Shown here piece after piece: positions 1 to 5,573 of a stretch of DNA of 6,442 nucleotides. Below the pieces are notes generated by a model. It saw only the letters and a program-made list of their open reading frames with translations, was not told the origin of the DNA and ran no database searches. The stretch covers positions 1 to 6,442 of the forward strand of contig CAMPIK010000141.1 in the NCBI GenBank assembly GCA_946886325.1, given 5' to 3'. The position numbers and the translations under genes were made by a program. The number at the start of each line of letters is the position of its first letter. Position 1 is the first letter of the stretch. The DNA comes from an uncultured Shinella sp. (GTDB lineage Bacteria > Pseudomonadota > Alphaproteobacteria > Rhizobiales > Rhizobiaceae).

Positions 1-111
1 GTGCCCAACCACACCTGCGTGGTGACCAATCTCTTCGACCGCATGGTGTTCCACCGCAACGGCATCGTCACACGGGTCGAGCCGGTCGATGCACGCGGAA
101 CCGTCTGGTAG
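1..111 (+). CDS. DSD1-family PLP enzyme (D-serine dehydratase / D-threonine aldolase-like), C-terminal fragment
   Basis: Reading frame 1 is open from the first base of the window to a TAG at 109-111, giving 36 residues of a gene that begins outside the window. The fragment has PNHTC at residues 2-6, followed by VVTNLFDR, a short V/R-rich strand and a final ARG. This matches the end of the D-serine dehydratase-like C-terminal domain that follows an alanine-racemase-type PLP barrel. In characterised relatives (chicken and yeast D-serine dehydratase, bacterial D-threonine aldolase) the H-x-C pair coordinates the metal ion, and here it is H4 and C6. Family members deaminate or cleave D-configured beta-hydroxy amino acids in the cytoplasm. 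The promoter region that follows separates it from the mlrC-like gene, so it may be the end of a preceding operon or part of the same regulon. The exact substrate cannot be told from 36 residues. The in-frame GTG at position 1 is not taken as a start. Confidence 0.8.
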   Translation: MPNHTCVVTNLFDRMVFHRNGIVTRVEPVDARGTVW

Positions 112-119
112 CGGCACCT

Positions 120-184
120 CGCGTGAAAAAAATTTCGCCCGGACGACGAGACTTCGTCCGGGGTACGGGCGACGCGTGAAAAAA
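120..184 (+). repeat. 12-bp direct repeat CGCGTGAAAAAA flanking a hairpin
   Basis: CGCGTGAAAAAA occurs exactly at 120-131 and again at 173-184, 53 bp apart, which is close to five helical turns. The first copy continues into an imperfect palindrome of the form GAAA-AAAA-TTTC at 125-136. The hairpin at 138-162 lies between the copies. The repeat could be a paired protein-binding site just behind the DSD1-like gene or the relic of a small duplication. No binding protein is assigned. Confidence 0.5.
138..162. terminator. Hairpin 27 bp after the DSD1-like stop; possible transcription end
   Basis: CCCGGACGA at 138-146 pairs perfectly with TCGTCCGGG at 154-162 around a 7-nt loop, giving a 9-bp GC-rich stem. 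It lies just after the stop codon at 111, where a terminator for the DSD1-like gene would be expected. On the + strand, however, no T-run follows the stem, so a classic intrinsic terminator is not demonstrated. On the - strand the stem is followed within about five bases by a run of T (the complement of the A-tract at 126-132). Its form would therefore better suit termination of antisense transcription. It may also act only as a 3'-end stabilising stem. Confidence 0.35.
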
Positions 185-320
185 CCGCATGCGCCGCCCG
201 CCGAATTTTCATCCCCCGCAAATCCTTGTCGCCCCTTCCTGACCCGCAAAGTCGAGCGCATCGGCTTGATCCGGCATGAAAATCACGTTTGCCTAGCCGC
301 TTTGCAGCCCAGAATGGCCG

Positions 321-334
321 ATGAAAATTTTCAT
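321..334. promoter_or_regulatory. Perfect 14-bp palindrome ATGAAAATTTTCAT, candidate operator
   Basis: ATGAAAATTTTCAT equals its own reverse complement over all 14 bases. It lies about 100 bp upstream of the predicted transcription start of the mlrC-like operon, a position suited to an activator or to a distal repressor site. Half-site copies occur nearby as ATTTTCAT at 205-212 and ATGAAAAT at 276-283. A dyad with an A/T core fits a dimeric helix-turn-helix regulator. MurR/RpiR-, GntR- or LacI-type proteins are all possible, and none is encoded in this window. Confidence 0.5.
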
Positions 335-392
335 GCGAAAGATCGATAAAGAAAATTAATTACATAAATCAGCGATATAGTTCAAAAAACCA

Positions 393-420
393 TTGACCCC
401 GGCGCCATATGGCGCATAAT
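393..420 (+). promoter_or_regulatory. Sigma70-type promoter for the mlrC-like/peptide transporter operon
   Basis: The -35 hexamer TTGACC (393-398, five of six matches to TTGACA) is separated by 16 bp from the -10 hexamer CATAAT (415-420, five of six matches to TATAAT). It sits in the most AT-rich part of the intergenic region and points toward the mlrC-like gene. Transcription would begin near 427, giving a leader of about 220 nt. The gaps further downstream are short: 95 nt, 13 nt, an overlap and 1 nt. This one promoter could therefore drive the peptidase and the whole transporter. The call rests on consensus only. Confidence 0.6.
402..415. promoter_or_regulatory. Perfect palindrome GCGCCATATGGCGC in the promoter spacer, candidate operator
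   Basis: GCGCCATATGGCGC is a perfect 14-bp inverted repeat. It fills most of the spacer between TTGACC and CATAAT and takes in the first base of the -10 hexamer. A dimeric regulator bound here would directly block RNA polymerase, or, for a MerR-like protein, could distort the spacer. It is unrelated in sequence to the A/T-rich boxes around it, so a second regulator may be involved. Confidence 0.55.
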
Positions 421-426
421 CAAGAA

Positions 427-647
427 AATAAATTACACCGATAAACCGGTGACGGGTGAACGCAACAACGGGATAGATCAATCGGAACGAAGGCCGGGCC
501 AGTATTGCCGGGCCGCTCCGTGGGCGCTTTTGCGTTCGCGGGCATGTAGCCTTGCGTCTGCGGATCACCGCGGCGGAGGGGCCAGTTTCCACACTGCCCG
601 TATCGGCGAGAGCCCGACATCGAAACCAGGCTTCGGATCGACAGCAC
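427..647 (+). other. Predicted 5' leader of the mlrC-like operon
   Basis: If the promoter at 393-420 is used, about 220 nt of mRNA precede the mlrC-like ATG. The leader starts in the downstream AT-rich box and becomes GC-rich. It contains a small stem (CACCG 436-440 with CGGTG 447-451) and a tandem GCCGGGCC at 493-500 and 507-514. No known riboswitch or attenuator fold was recognised. A nine-codon GTG frame ending in ATG-TAG (520-549) lacks a ribosome binding site and is not called. A weak GGA at 635-637 is the only ribosome-binding signal before the ATG at 648. Confidence 0.4.
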
Positions 648-2129
648 ATGCGCATCTTCACGGCCTCGCTGGCCACGGAAACCAACACGTTCTCGCCGGT
701 CCCGACCGACATGAACGCCTTCAAGGCGGCGTTCTTCGCCGGGCCGGGCGAGCATCCGGATGCGCCGACGCTCTGCTCCTCCGTCGTGCCGATCCTGCGC
801 CGGCGCGGCCGTGCCGAAGGCTTCACCGTCATCGAGGGCACCTGCTGCTGGGCGGAGCCGGCCGGCCTCATCCAGCGCCAGACCTACGAGACGCTGCGCG
901 ACCGCATCCTCGGCGAGCTTCAGGCCGCACTGCCGGTCAACGCCGTGGTGCTCGGCCTGCATGGCGCGATGGTCGCGCAGGGCTATGACGACCCGGAAGG
1001 CGATTTTCTCTCGCGGGTCCGCGCCATGGTCGGCCCCGATGTGCTCGTCGCCGCCGAGTTCGATCCGCACAGCCACCTGACGGCGCTGCGTGTCGCAAGC
1101 CTCGACCTGATGGCGACCTTCCTCGAATTCCCGCATACGGATTTCGAGCAGCGCGGCGAGCATGTGGTCGAGCTGGCATTGCGCACGCTGCGCGGCGAGA
1201 TCCGGCCGGTCATCTCCACCTTCGACTGCCGGATGATCACCATCTTCCCGACGAGCCGCGAGCCGATGCGCTCCTTCGTCGATCGCCTGAAGGCGATGGA
1301 AGGCCGCGACGGCGTCCTGTCGATCTCCGTGATCCATGGCTTCATGGCGGGCGACGTGCCGGATATGGGCACCCGCCTGGTCGTCGTGACGGACGGCGAC
1401 AAGCCAAAGGGCGACGCGCTTGCCGAAAGCCTCGGCCGCGAGCTCTACGGCCTTCGCAGGCAAGCGGCCATGCCGATGTTCGACACCGAGGCGGGCCTCC
1501 ACCGGGCGGTCGCCGTTCGCTCCGAACAGCCGGACGTGCCTGTTGTCATCGCCGATGTCTGGGACAATCCGGGCGGCGGCGTTGCCGGCGATGCGACGCA
1601 TATCCTCAGGCGCATGATGGAGCGCGGCCTCGATAACTTTGCGGTGGCGACGATCTGGGACCCCATCGCCGTCTCCTTCTGCCATGCGGCGGGCCGGGGG
1701 GCCGAACTTGACCTGCGTTTCGGCGGCAAGTCCGGCCCCCAAGGCGGCGCGCCCATCGATCTCCGGGTGACGGTTCAGGACGTCTTCGACGCCGGCTGGC
1801 AGAGCTTCCGCAACAGCCGCGTGACGCTCGGCAGCACCGCCGTCGTGCGCCCGCTCGGCACTGACATCGACATCGTGCTGATCACCAGCCGCACCCAGAC
1901 CTACGAGCCGGATATCTTTGCCAACCAGGGCATCGATTTTGCGAACAAGTCCTACCTGCTCGTCAAGTCGACCAACCATTTCCACGCGGGCTTCCAGCCG
2001 GTCTCCTCCGAGATCGTCTATATCGCCGCGCCGACCTCTTACCCCACCGATCCGGCGACGACGCCCTACCGCAAGGCGAGCCTCGAGCTCTGGCCGCGCG
2101 TCGCCGATCCGCTGGGGCTCGAAAGCTGA
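648..2129 (+). CDS. M81 family (MlrC-like) zinc metallopeptidase
   Basis: The protein has 493 residues, the usual size for this family. An N-terminal catalytic (DUF1485/PF07364-type) domain covers roughly residues 1-290 and a MlrC C-terminal (PF07171-type) domain roughly 298-485. Visible motifs are ETNTFSP at 11-17, GLHGAM at 103-108, DPHSH at 139-143, FPHTD at 161-165, DNPGGG at 306-311 and KSTNHFHAGF at 440-449. Glu11, His105, Asp139, His141 and His163 have the same relative spacing as the residues I recall as important in microcystinase C (Glu56, His150, Asp184, His186, His208). The metal site therefore looks intact. MlrC hydrolyses linearised microcystin peptides, but most family members have unknown substrates, and no microcystin role is implied. 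No signal peptide is seen, so it should act in the cytoplasm on cargo of the downstream importer. ATG 648 is chosen because homologues begin shortly before ETNTFSP. The in-frame TTG at 552 would add an atypical 32-residue tail, and the next ATG would remove Glu11. The ribosome binding site is weak. Confidence 0.9.
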   Translation: MRIFTASLATETNTFSPVPTDMNAFKAAFFAGPGEHPDAPTLCSSVVPILRRRGRAEGFTVIEGTCCWAEPAGLIQRQTYETLRDRILGELQAALPVNAVVLGLHGAMVAQGYDDPEGDFLSRVRAMVGPDVLVAAEFDPHSHLTALRVASLDLMATFLEFPHTDFEQRGEHVVELALRTLRGEIRPVISTFDCRMITIFPTSREPMRSFVDRLKAMEGRDGVLSISVIHGFMAGDVPDMGTRLVVVTDGDKPKGDALAESLGRELYGLRRQAAMPMFDTEAGLHRAVAVRSEQPDVPVVIADVWDNPGGGVAGDATHILRRMMERGLDNFAVATIWDPIAVSFCHAAGRGAELDLRFGGKSGPQGGAPIDLRVTVQDVFDAGWQSFRNSRVTLGSTAVVRPLGTDIDIVLITSRTQTYEPDIFANQGIDFANKSYLLVKSTNHFHAGFQPVSSEIVYIAAPTSYPTDPATTPYRKASLELWPRVADPLGLES

Positions 2130-2134
2130 GCCGC

Positions 2135-2155
2135 CGGCCGGAGAGGAACCGGCCG
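2135..2155 (+). other. GC-rich hairpin after the mlrC-like stop
   Basis: CGGCCGG (2135-2141) pairs with CCGGCCG (2149-2155) around the loop AGAGGAA, starting six bases after the stop codon. No T-run follows, so it is probably not a full intrinsic terminator. With the next hairpin it could set differential mRNA stability between the peptidase and the binding-protein messages. Confidence 0.45.
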
Positions 2156-2177
2156 ACGACTTGAGACGATGGCACGA

Positions 2178-2203
2178 CCGGCACGGTGCGAGACACCTGC
2201 CGG
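2178..2203 (+). other. Hairpin just ahead of the binding-protein ribosome binding site
   Basis: CCGGCA (2178-2183) pairs with TGCCGG (2198-2203), and after a single bulged C, GGTG (2185-2188) pairs with CACC (2194-2197), leaving a five-base loop. The stem ends eight bases before the ribosome binding site of the solute-binding protein gene. It could act as a 5' stabiliser after mRNA cleavage or as a partial barrier to upstream transcription. No T-tract follows it. Confidence 0.45.
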
Positions 2204-2210
2204 CATATTG

Positions 2211-2219
2211 AAAGGGGAA
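2211..2219 (+). promoter_or_regulatory. Ribosome binding site that decides the binding-protein start
   Basis: AAAGGGGAA lies immediately before two in-frame ATGs at 2219 and 2225. The GGGG core ends 7 nt before ATG 2225 but only 1 nt before ATG 2219. Initiation is therefore expected at 2225, giving a signal peptide beginning MKR. Confidence 0.7.
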
Positions 2220-2224
2220 TGACC

Positions 2225-3751
2225 ATGAAACGTGTACTGGTTCTGACAACGCTGGCGATGCTGGCCGGCACGAGCGGGCTGACGATCGCCCTCAACAGCG
2301 CCCAGGCGGCCGACGGCATCCTGACGATCGCGACGATCGGCGAGCCGCCGACGCTCGACGCCATGCAGACGCCGACCGACATCGTGCTGACCATCGACCA
2401 GCATATCTTCGAGACGCTCTATACCTATGATGCCGAATGGAAGTCGGTGCCGCTGCTTGCCGCCAGCCTGCCGGAACTCTCCGAGGACGGCCTGACCTAT
2501 CGCATCCCGCTGCGCGAAGGCGTCACCTTCCACGACGGCAGCGCGTTTGATTCCGCCGACGTCGTCGCCTCGCTGAAGCGCTGGATGACGATCAATTCCA
2601 AGGGCAAGCAGGTTGCCGAGATCGTCGAAAGCCTGACCGAGGACGGGCCGAACGCCGTCGTCTTCAAGCTGAAGTCGCGCTATGCGCCGCTGGTCGCGAC
2701 CCTGTCGCAGGCGTCCATCATCATTCCCTCCGAGAAGGCGGGCGAGACGATGACCGAATTCGTCGGCACCGGCCCCTATTCGCTGAAGGAGCGCAAGCCC
2801 GACCAGTATACCCAGCTCGTCCGCTTCGAGGACTACAAGTCGCCGGAGGGCGAGCCGAGCAACTATGCGGGCAAGCGCGAGGCGATCGCCAAGGAAATCC
2901 GCTTCGTGCCGGTGCCGGATGCCAATACCCGCGTCGAGGGCCTGATCTCCGGCCAGTTCGACTTCGCCGACTCGCTGCCGGTCAGCGCCTATGAGCGCGT
3001 CGAGGAAAGCGGCGTCGCCAAGCCCGTCATCTACGAGAACACCGGCTGGGCCTCGATGAACATGAACATGAAGGAAGGCCTTCTCGTGAAGAAGGAATTC
3101 CGCCAGGCCGTGCAGGCAGCGCTCAACCCGAACGACATGATGCTCGCCGCCTTCTCCGACGACCGCTTCTTCAGCGTCGACGGCTCGATCTTCCCCGAGG
3201 GTTCCTTCTGGCACACCGAGGCCGGCGTCGCGCGCTATGGCGAGGGCGATCCGGAAGCGGCCGGCAAGCTGCTCTCGGATGCCGGCTATGACGGCACGCC
3301 GCTCCGGCTGATGACGAGCCGCCAGTACGAGTTCCACTACAAGATCGGCGAGGTCGCCAAGGCCTATCTGGAAGCCGCCGGCTTCAAGGTCGACCTGCAG
3401 GTGGTGGACTGGGCGACGCTGACGACGCGGCGCGCCGATCCGAAGGAATGGGACATCTTCATCACCCACTCCAACTTCCCCGGCGACCCGACGACGATCA
3501 ACACCATTACCGATACCTATCCGGGCTGGTATGTTTCGGACCAGAAGGCCAAGGCCGTCGCCGCCTATATGGAAGCGACGACCGACGAGGCCAAGAAGGC
3601 CGCGTGGGACGGCATCCAGACGGTGATCTACGACGATGCGCCGCTCTACAAGGTCGGCAACTTCAACGCCGTATCGGGCGTCGCGGCCGGGATCACCGAC
3701 TACACGCCGACCTACTGGCCGAAGTTCTGGAACGTGACACCGAAAGAGTAA
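2225..3751 (+). CDS. Peptide ABC transporter periplasmic substrate-binding protein (SBP family 5, DppA/OppA/GsiB-like)
   Basis: The 508-residue protein captures the substrate in the periplasm and delivers it to the two permeases encoded next. Residues 1-28 form a clear Sec signal peptide: MKR, a hydrophobic core and a likely AQA|AD cleavage site. There is no lipobox cysteine, so the mature protein should be soluble. The family-5 region is obvious, with LSEDGLTYRIPLREGVTFHDG at about 85-105 (the conserved block near the family signature), ADVVASLKR at 111-119, GTGPY at 181-185 and the second-lobe block FRQAVQAALNPNDM at 292-305. Length and lobe order are normal for a complete protein. The ligand pocket cannot be read by eye. 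Peptides are the default ligand, but family members also bind glutathione, nickel complexes, heme, opines or oligosaccharides. It follows the mlrC-like gene after 95 nt containing two hairpins and has the strongest ribosome binding site in the operon, as expected for a component needed in excess. Confidence 0.93.
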   Translation: MKRVLVLTTLAMLAGTSGLTIALNSAQAADGILTIATIGEPPTLDAMQTPTDIVLTIDQHIFETLYTYDAEWKSVPLLAASLPELSEDGLTYRIPLREGVTFHDGSAFDSADVVASLKRWMTINSKGKQVAEIVESLTEDGPNAVVFKLKSRYAPLVATLSQASIIIPSEKAGETMTEFVGTGPYSLKERKPDQYTQLVRFEDYKSPEGEPSNYAGKREAIAKEIRFVPVPDANTRVEGLISGQFDFADSLPVSAYERVEESGVAKPVIYENTGWASMNMNMKEGLLVKKEFRQAVQAALNPNDMMLAAFSDDRFFSVDGSIFPEGSFWHTEAGVARYGEGDPEAAGKLLSDAGYDGTPLRLMTSRQYEFHYKIGEVAKAYLEAAGFKVDLQVVDWATLTTRRADPKEWDIFITHSNFPGDPTTINTITDTYPGWYVSDQKAKAVAAYMEATTDEAKKAAWDGIQTVIYDDAPLYKVGNFNAVSGVAAGITDYTPTYWPKFWNVTPKE

Positions 3752-3764
3752 AAGGTCGAAAACC

Positions 3765-4715
3765 ATGGAACGGATCACGCGGGCGCTTCTGAAACGGCTT
3801 GGCGGCATGGCGATCGTGCTCGCCCTCGTCGTCACCGTCGTCTTCATCATCGTCCGCGTGACACCGGGCGATCCGGCTGCCGTCATGCTCGGTTCGGACG
3901 CGACGCCCGAGGACATCGCGCAGTTGCGCACGCGCCTCGGGCTCGATGCGCCGCTCATCGTGCAATACGGGCAGTTCGTGCTCGGCATCTTAAAGGGCGA
4001 TCTCGGCCAGTCGATCTTTCTCGACCAGCCGGTGACGACGGCGCTTGCGGCGCGTGCCGAGCCGACCTTCTTCCTGACGCTCTTCTCCATCCTGATCGCG
4101 GTCGGCATCGCGCTGCCCGTCGGCATCCTGTCGGCGGTCAAGCGCGGCACGCTCTTCGACCAGATCGTCGTGACGCTGACGATGGTGGCGGCAAGCGTGC
4201 CGAGCTTCTGGCTCGGTCTGCTGCTGATCCAGGCCTTCGCCGTGGGGCAGGGGTGGTTTCCGGCATCCGGCTATGGCGGGCCGGATGCCACCTTCTTCGA
4301 GCGGCTGCACCATCTCGTGCTGCCGGCCGTGGCACTCGGCATCGTCAATTCGGCGCTGATCACCCGCTTCACCCGCGCCGCCATGCTCGACGTGCTCGGC
4401 GACGATTATGTGCGCACGGCCCGCGCCAAGGGGGCCGGCGAGGGGCGGGTGATCCTGAAACATGCGCTGAAGAACGCGCTGATCCCGATCATCACCGTCA
4501 TCGGCCTTTCGATCGCCATGCTGGTCGCCGGCGCCGTGGTGACGGAAACGGTGTTCGGCCTGCCGGGTGTCGGCAACCTCGTCGTCTCCGCCGTCTTGAG
4601 GCGTGACTATCCGGTCATCCAGGGCACGCTGCTGGTCGTCGCGGCGATCTACGTGCTGATCAATTTCGTGGTGGACATGCTCTATATCCTCGTTGACCCA
4701 AGGGTGCGGCTATGA
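3765..4715 (+). CDS. Peptide ABC transporter permease 1 (DppB/OppB/GsiC-like)
   Basis: This 316-residue inner-membrane subunit forms half of the translocation channel. Its architecture is that of the DppB branch. A first membrane helix at about 15-31 is followed by RVTPGDPA at 31-38 and a periplasmic stretch with YGQFVLGILKGDLGQS at 68-83. Further hydrophobic helices lie near 102-124, 135-160, 185-200, 240-262 and 285-309. The cytoplasmic coupling (EAA) loop that contacts the ATPase is DYVRTARAKG at 214-223 followed by HALKNALIP at 233-241. FGLPGVG at 264-270 and the terminal LVDPRVRL are also typical. The gene starts 13 nt after the binding protein with AAAGG at 3751-3755 as ribosome binding site. 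No terminator or stem lies between them. Its last codons overlap the next gene by four bases (ATGA), indicating translational coupling. Confidence 0.93.
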   Translation: MERITRALLKRLGGMAIVLALVVTVVFIIVRVTPGDPAAVMLGSDATPEDIAQLRTRLGLDAPLIVQYGQFVLGILKGDLGQSIFLDQPVTTALAARAEPTFFLTLFSILIAVGIALPVGILSAVKRGTLFDQIVVTLTMVAASVPSFWLGLLLIQAFAVGQGWFPASGYGGPDATFFERLHHLVLPAVALGIVNSALITRFTRAAMLDVLGDDYVRTARAKGAGEGRVILKHALKNALIPIITVIGLSIAMLVAGAVVTETVFGLPGVGNLVVSAVLRRDYPVIQGTLLVVAAIYVLINFVVDMLYILVDPRVRL

Positions 4716-5572
4716 CCGTCGGCGGCCTCTCCATGCCCTTCGCCTCCGGCCTCCGCCGGCTGCTCGGCAACCGCGCCATCCTCTTCGGCGCCGTCATCCT
4801 GGCCGTCGTCGTTCTGGCAGCCCTGCTGGCGCCGCTGATCGCGCCCTATGCGCCGAACAAGCTGTCGATCGTCAACAAGCTGCAGGTGCCGTCCGCCGCC
4901 CATTTCTTCGGCACCGACGAGTTCGGCCGCGACATCTTCTCCCGCGCCATCTATGCGGGCCGCGTGTCGCTGCTCGTCAGCCTCGGCGTCGTCTGCATCT
5001 CCACCGTCCTCGGCGTCATGCTCGGCGTCGTCGCCGGCTTCTTCCGCAAGCTCGACGCGCCGATCTCGCGACTTCTCGACGCGATGATGTCCTTCCCGGA
5101 TATCCTGCTTGCGATCGCGCTCGTCGCGGCCCTCGGGCCGTCGCTCCTGACCGTCATCCTGGCGCTCGGCATCACCTATGCGCCGCGGCTTGCCCGGATC
5201 GTGCGCGGCTCGACGCTGGTGCTGCGCGAACTGCCCTATATCGAGGCGGCAGTCGCCATGGGCCTGCCGACCTGGCAGATCCTGACGCGCCATGTGCTGC
5301 TCAACCTCGCCTCGCCGATCCTCGTGCAGGCGACCTTCGTCTTCGCCTCGGCGATGCTGGCGGAGGCGAGCCTCTCCTTCCTCGGCGTCGGCGTTTCCAC
5401 CGACATGCCGACCTGGGGCACGATGCTCGCCGCCGGCCGCGAATACATGAACAATGCGCCCTGGCTGATGATCTTCCCGGGGCTGGCGATCGTCTTTTCG
5501 GTGCTCTCGCTGCAATTGCTCGGCGACGGCTTGCGCGACCTCGTCGATCCGCGGCTGGCGAAGGAGACCTGA
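4712..5572 (+). CDS. Peptide ABC transporter permease 2 (DppC/OppC/GsiD-like)
   Basis: This 286-residue protein is the partner permease. It has an N-terminal helix at about 22-45 and then HFFGTDEFGRDIFSR at 64-78, the hallmark of the DppC/OppC branch. Helices lie near 85-110, 128-152, 204-222 and 250-270. The coupling loop is YIEAAVAMGLP at 176-186 followed by HVLLNLASPI at 194-203. LAEASLSFLGVG at 216-227, PTWG at 233-236 and the terminal GLRDLVDPRL are also conserved. The start at 4712 overlaps the previous stop as ATGA, which argues for that start. An in-frame ATG at 4733 (Met8) is possible but has no better ribosome binding site. With the preceding permease it should form the heterodimeric channel. 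The end of the gene carries the ribosome binding site of the ATPase gene. Confidence 0.93.
   Translation: MTVGGLSMPFASGLRRLLGNRAILFGAVILAVVVLAALLAPLIAPYAPNKLSIVNKLQVPSAAHFFGTDEFGRDIFSRAIYAGRVSLLVSLGVVCISTVLGVMLGVVAGFFRKLDAPISRLLDAMMSFPDILLAIALVAALGPSLLTVILALGITYAPRLARIVRGSTLVLRELPYIEAAVAMGLPTWQILTRHVLLNLASPILVQATFVFASAMLAEASLSFLGVGVSTDMPTWGTMLAAGREYMNNAPWLMIFPGLAIVFSVLSLQLLGDGLRDLVDPRLAKET
5561..5567 (+). promoter_or_regulatory. Ribosome binding site of the ATPase gene, inside the permease 2 coding end
   Basis: AAGGAGA overlaps the last codons of permease 2. The GGAG core ends 7 nt before the ATG at 5574. Stop TGA (5570-5572) and start ATG are separated by one base, so the two genes are likely translationally coupled. 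Confidence 0.7.
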
Positions 5573-5573
5573 G

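Larger units (their letters stand above)
349..437 (+). repeat. Two 16-bp boxes (15/16 identical) on either side of the promoter
   Basis: AAGAAAATTAATTACA at 349-364 and AAGAAAATAAATTACA at 422-437 differ at one position only and are exactly 73 bp apart, about seven turns of B-DNA. The first lies upstream of the -35 hexamer and the second covers the predicted start of transcription. The same face of the helix would therefore be bound on both sides of the promoter. This resembles operator pairs used for repression by DNA looping. The box is an imperfect dyad of the type GAAAAT-N-ATTAC, and the binding protein is unknown. Confidence 0.6.
112..647. other. 536-bp non-coding regulatory region between the DSD1-like and mlrC-like genes
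   Basis: No convincing gene lies here. The open frames across it have arginine- and proline-rich translations with no family resemblance, or are out-of-frame runs into the mlrC-like gene. Its base composition is a mosaic. GC-rich DNA at about 136-340 is interrupted by A/T tracts, an AT-rich block at about 335-445 holds the best promoter, and a GC-rich leader runs to the mlrC-like start. Direct repeats, hairpins, palindromes and the promoter are listed as separate entries. No tRNA, riboswitch fold or insertion-sequence end was recognised. Confidence 0.75.

Noticed and set aside
89..349. 86-codon + strand frame over the end of the DSD1-like gene and the intergenic region
   Set aside because: It overlaps the true DSD1-like reading frame and crosses the repeats and hairpin. 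No start signal and no recognisable protein character.
520..549. Nine-codon leader peptide (GTG start, ends ATG-TAG)
   Set aside because: It has no ribosome binding site, no run of regulatory codons and no nearby competing stem-loops that would make attenuation plausible.
552..647. N-terminal extension of the mlrC-like protein from TTG 552
   Set aside because: It would add 32 residues with no counterpart in the family. ATG 648 places the ETNTFSP motif at the normal distance from the start.
449..988. GTG-initiated + strand frame starting in the leader
   Set aside because: It runs out of frame into the mlrC-like gene, has no ribosome binding site at the GTG and no recognisable protein features.
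648..2129. Microcystin degradation cluster (mlrABCD)
   Set aside because: Only an MlrC-family protein is present. No MlrA-type membrane protease, MlrB serine hydrolase or MlrD transporter is seen, and M81 proteins are widespread in bacteria without microcystin activity.
420..2249. 609-codon open frame on the - strand opposite the mlrC-like gene
   Set aside because: It mirrors a well-supported M81 gene. Its translation is rich in R, A, G, D and H with no recognisable domain, the usual shadow in GC-rich DNA with biased third codon positions.
2066..4150. 694-codon open frame on the - strand opposite the binding protein and permease 1
   Set aside because: It crosses two confident + strand genes and an intergenic gap, and its translation shows no family motif. 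It is a codon-bias shadow.
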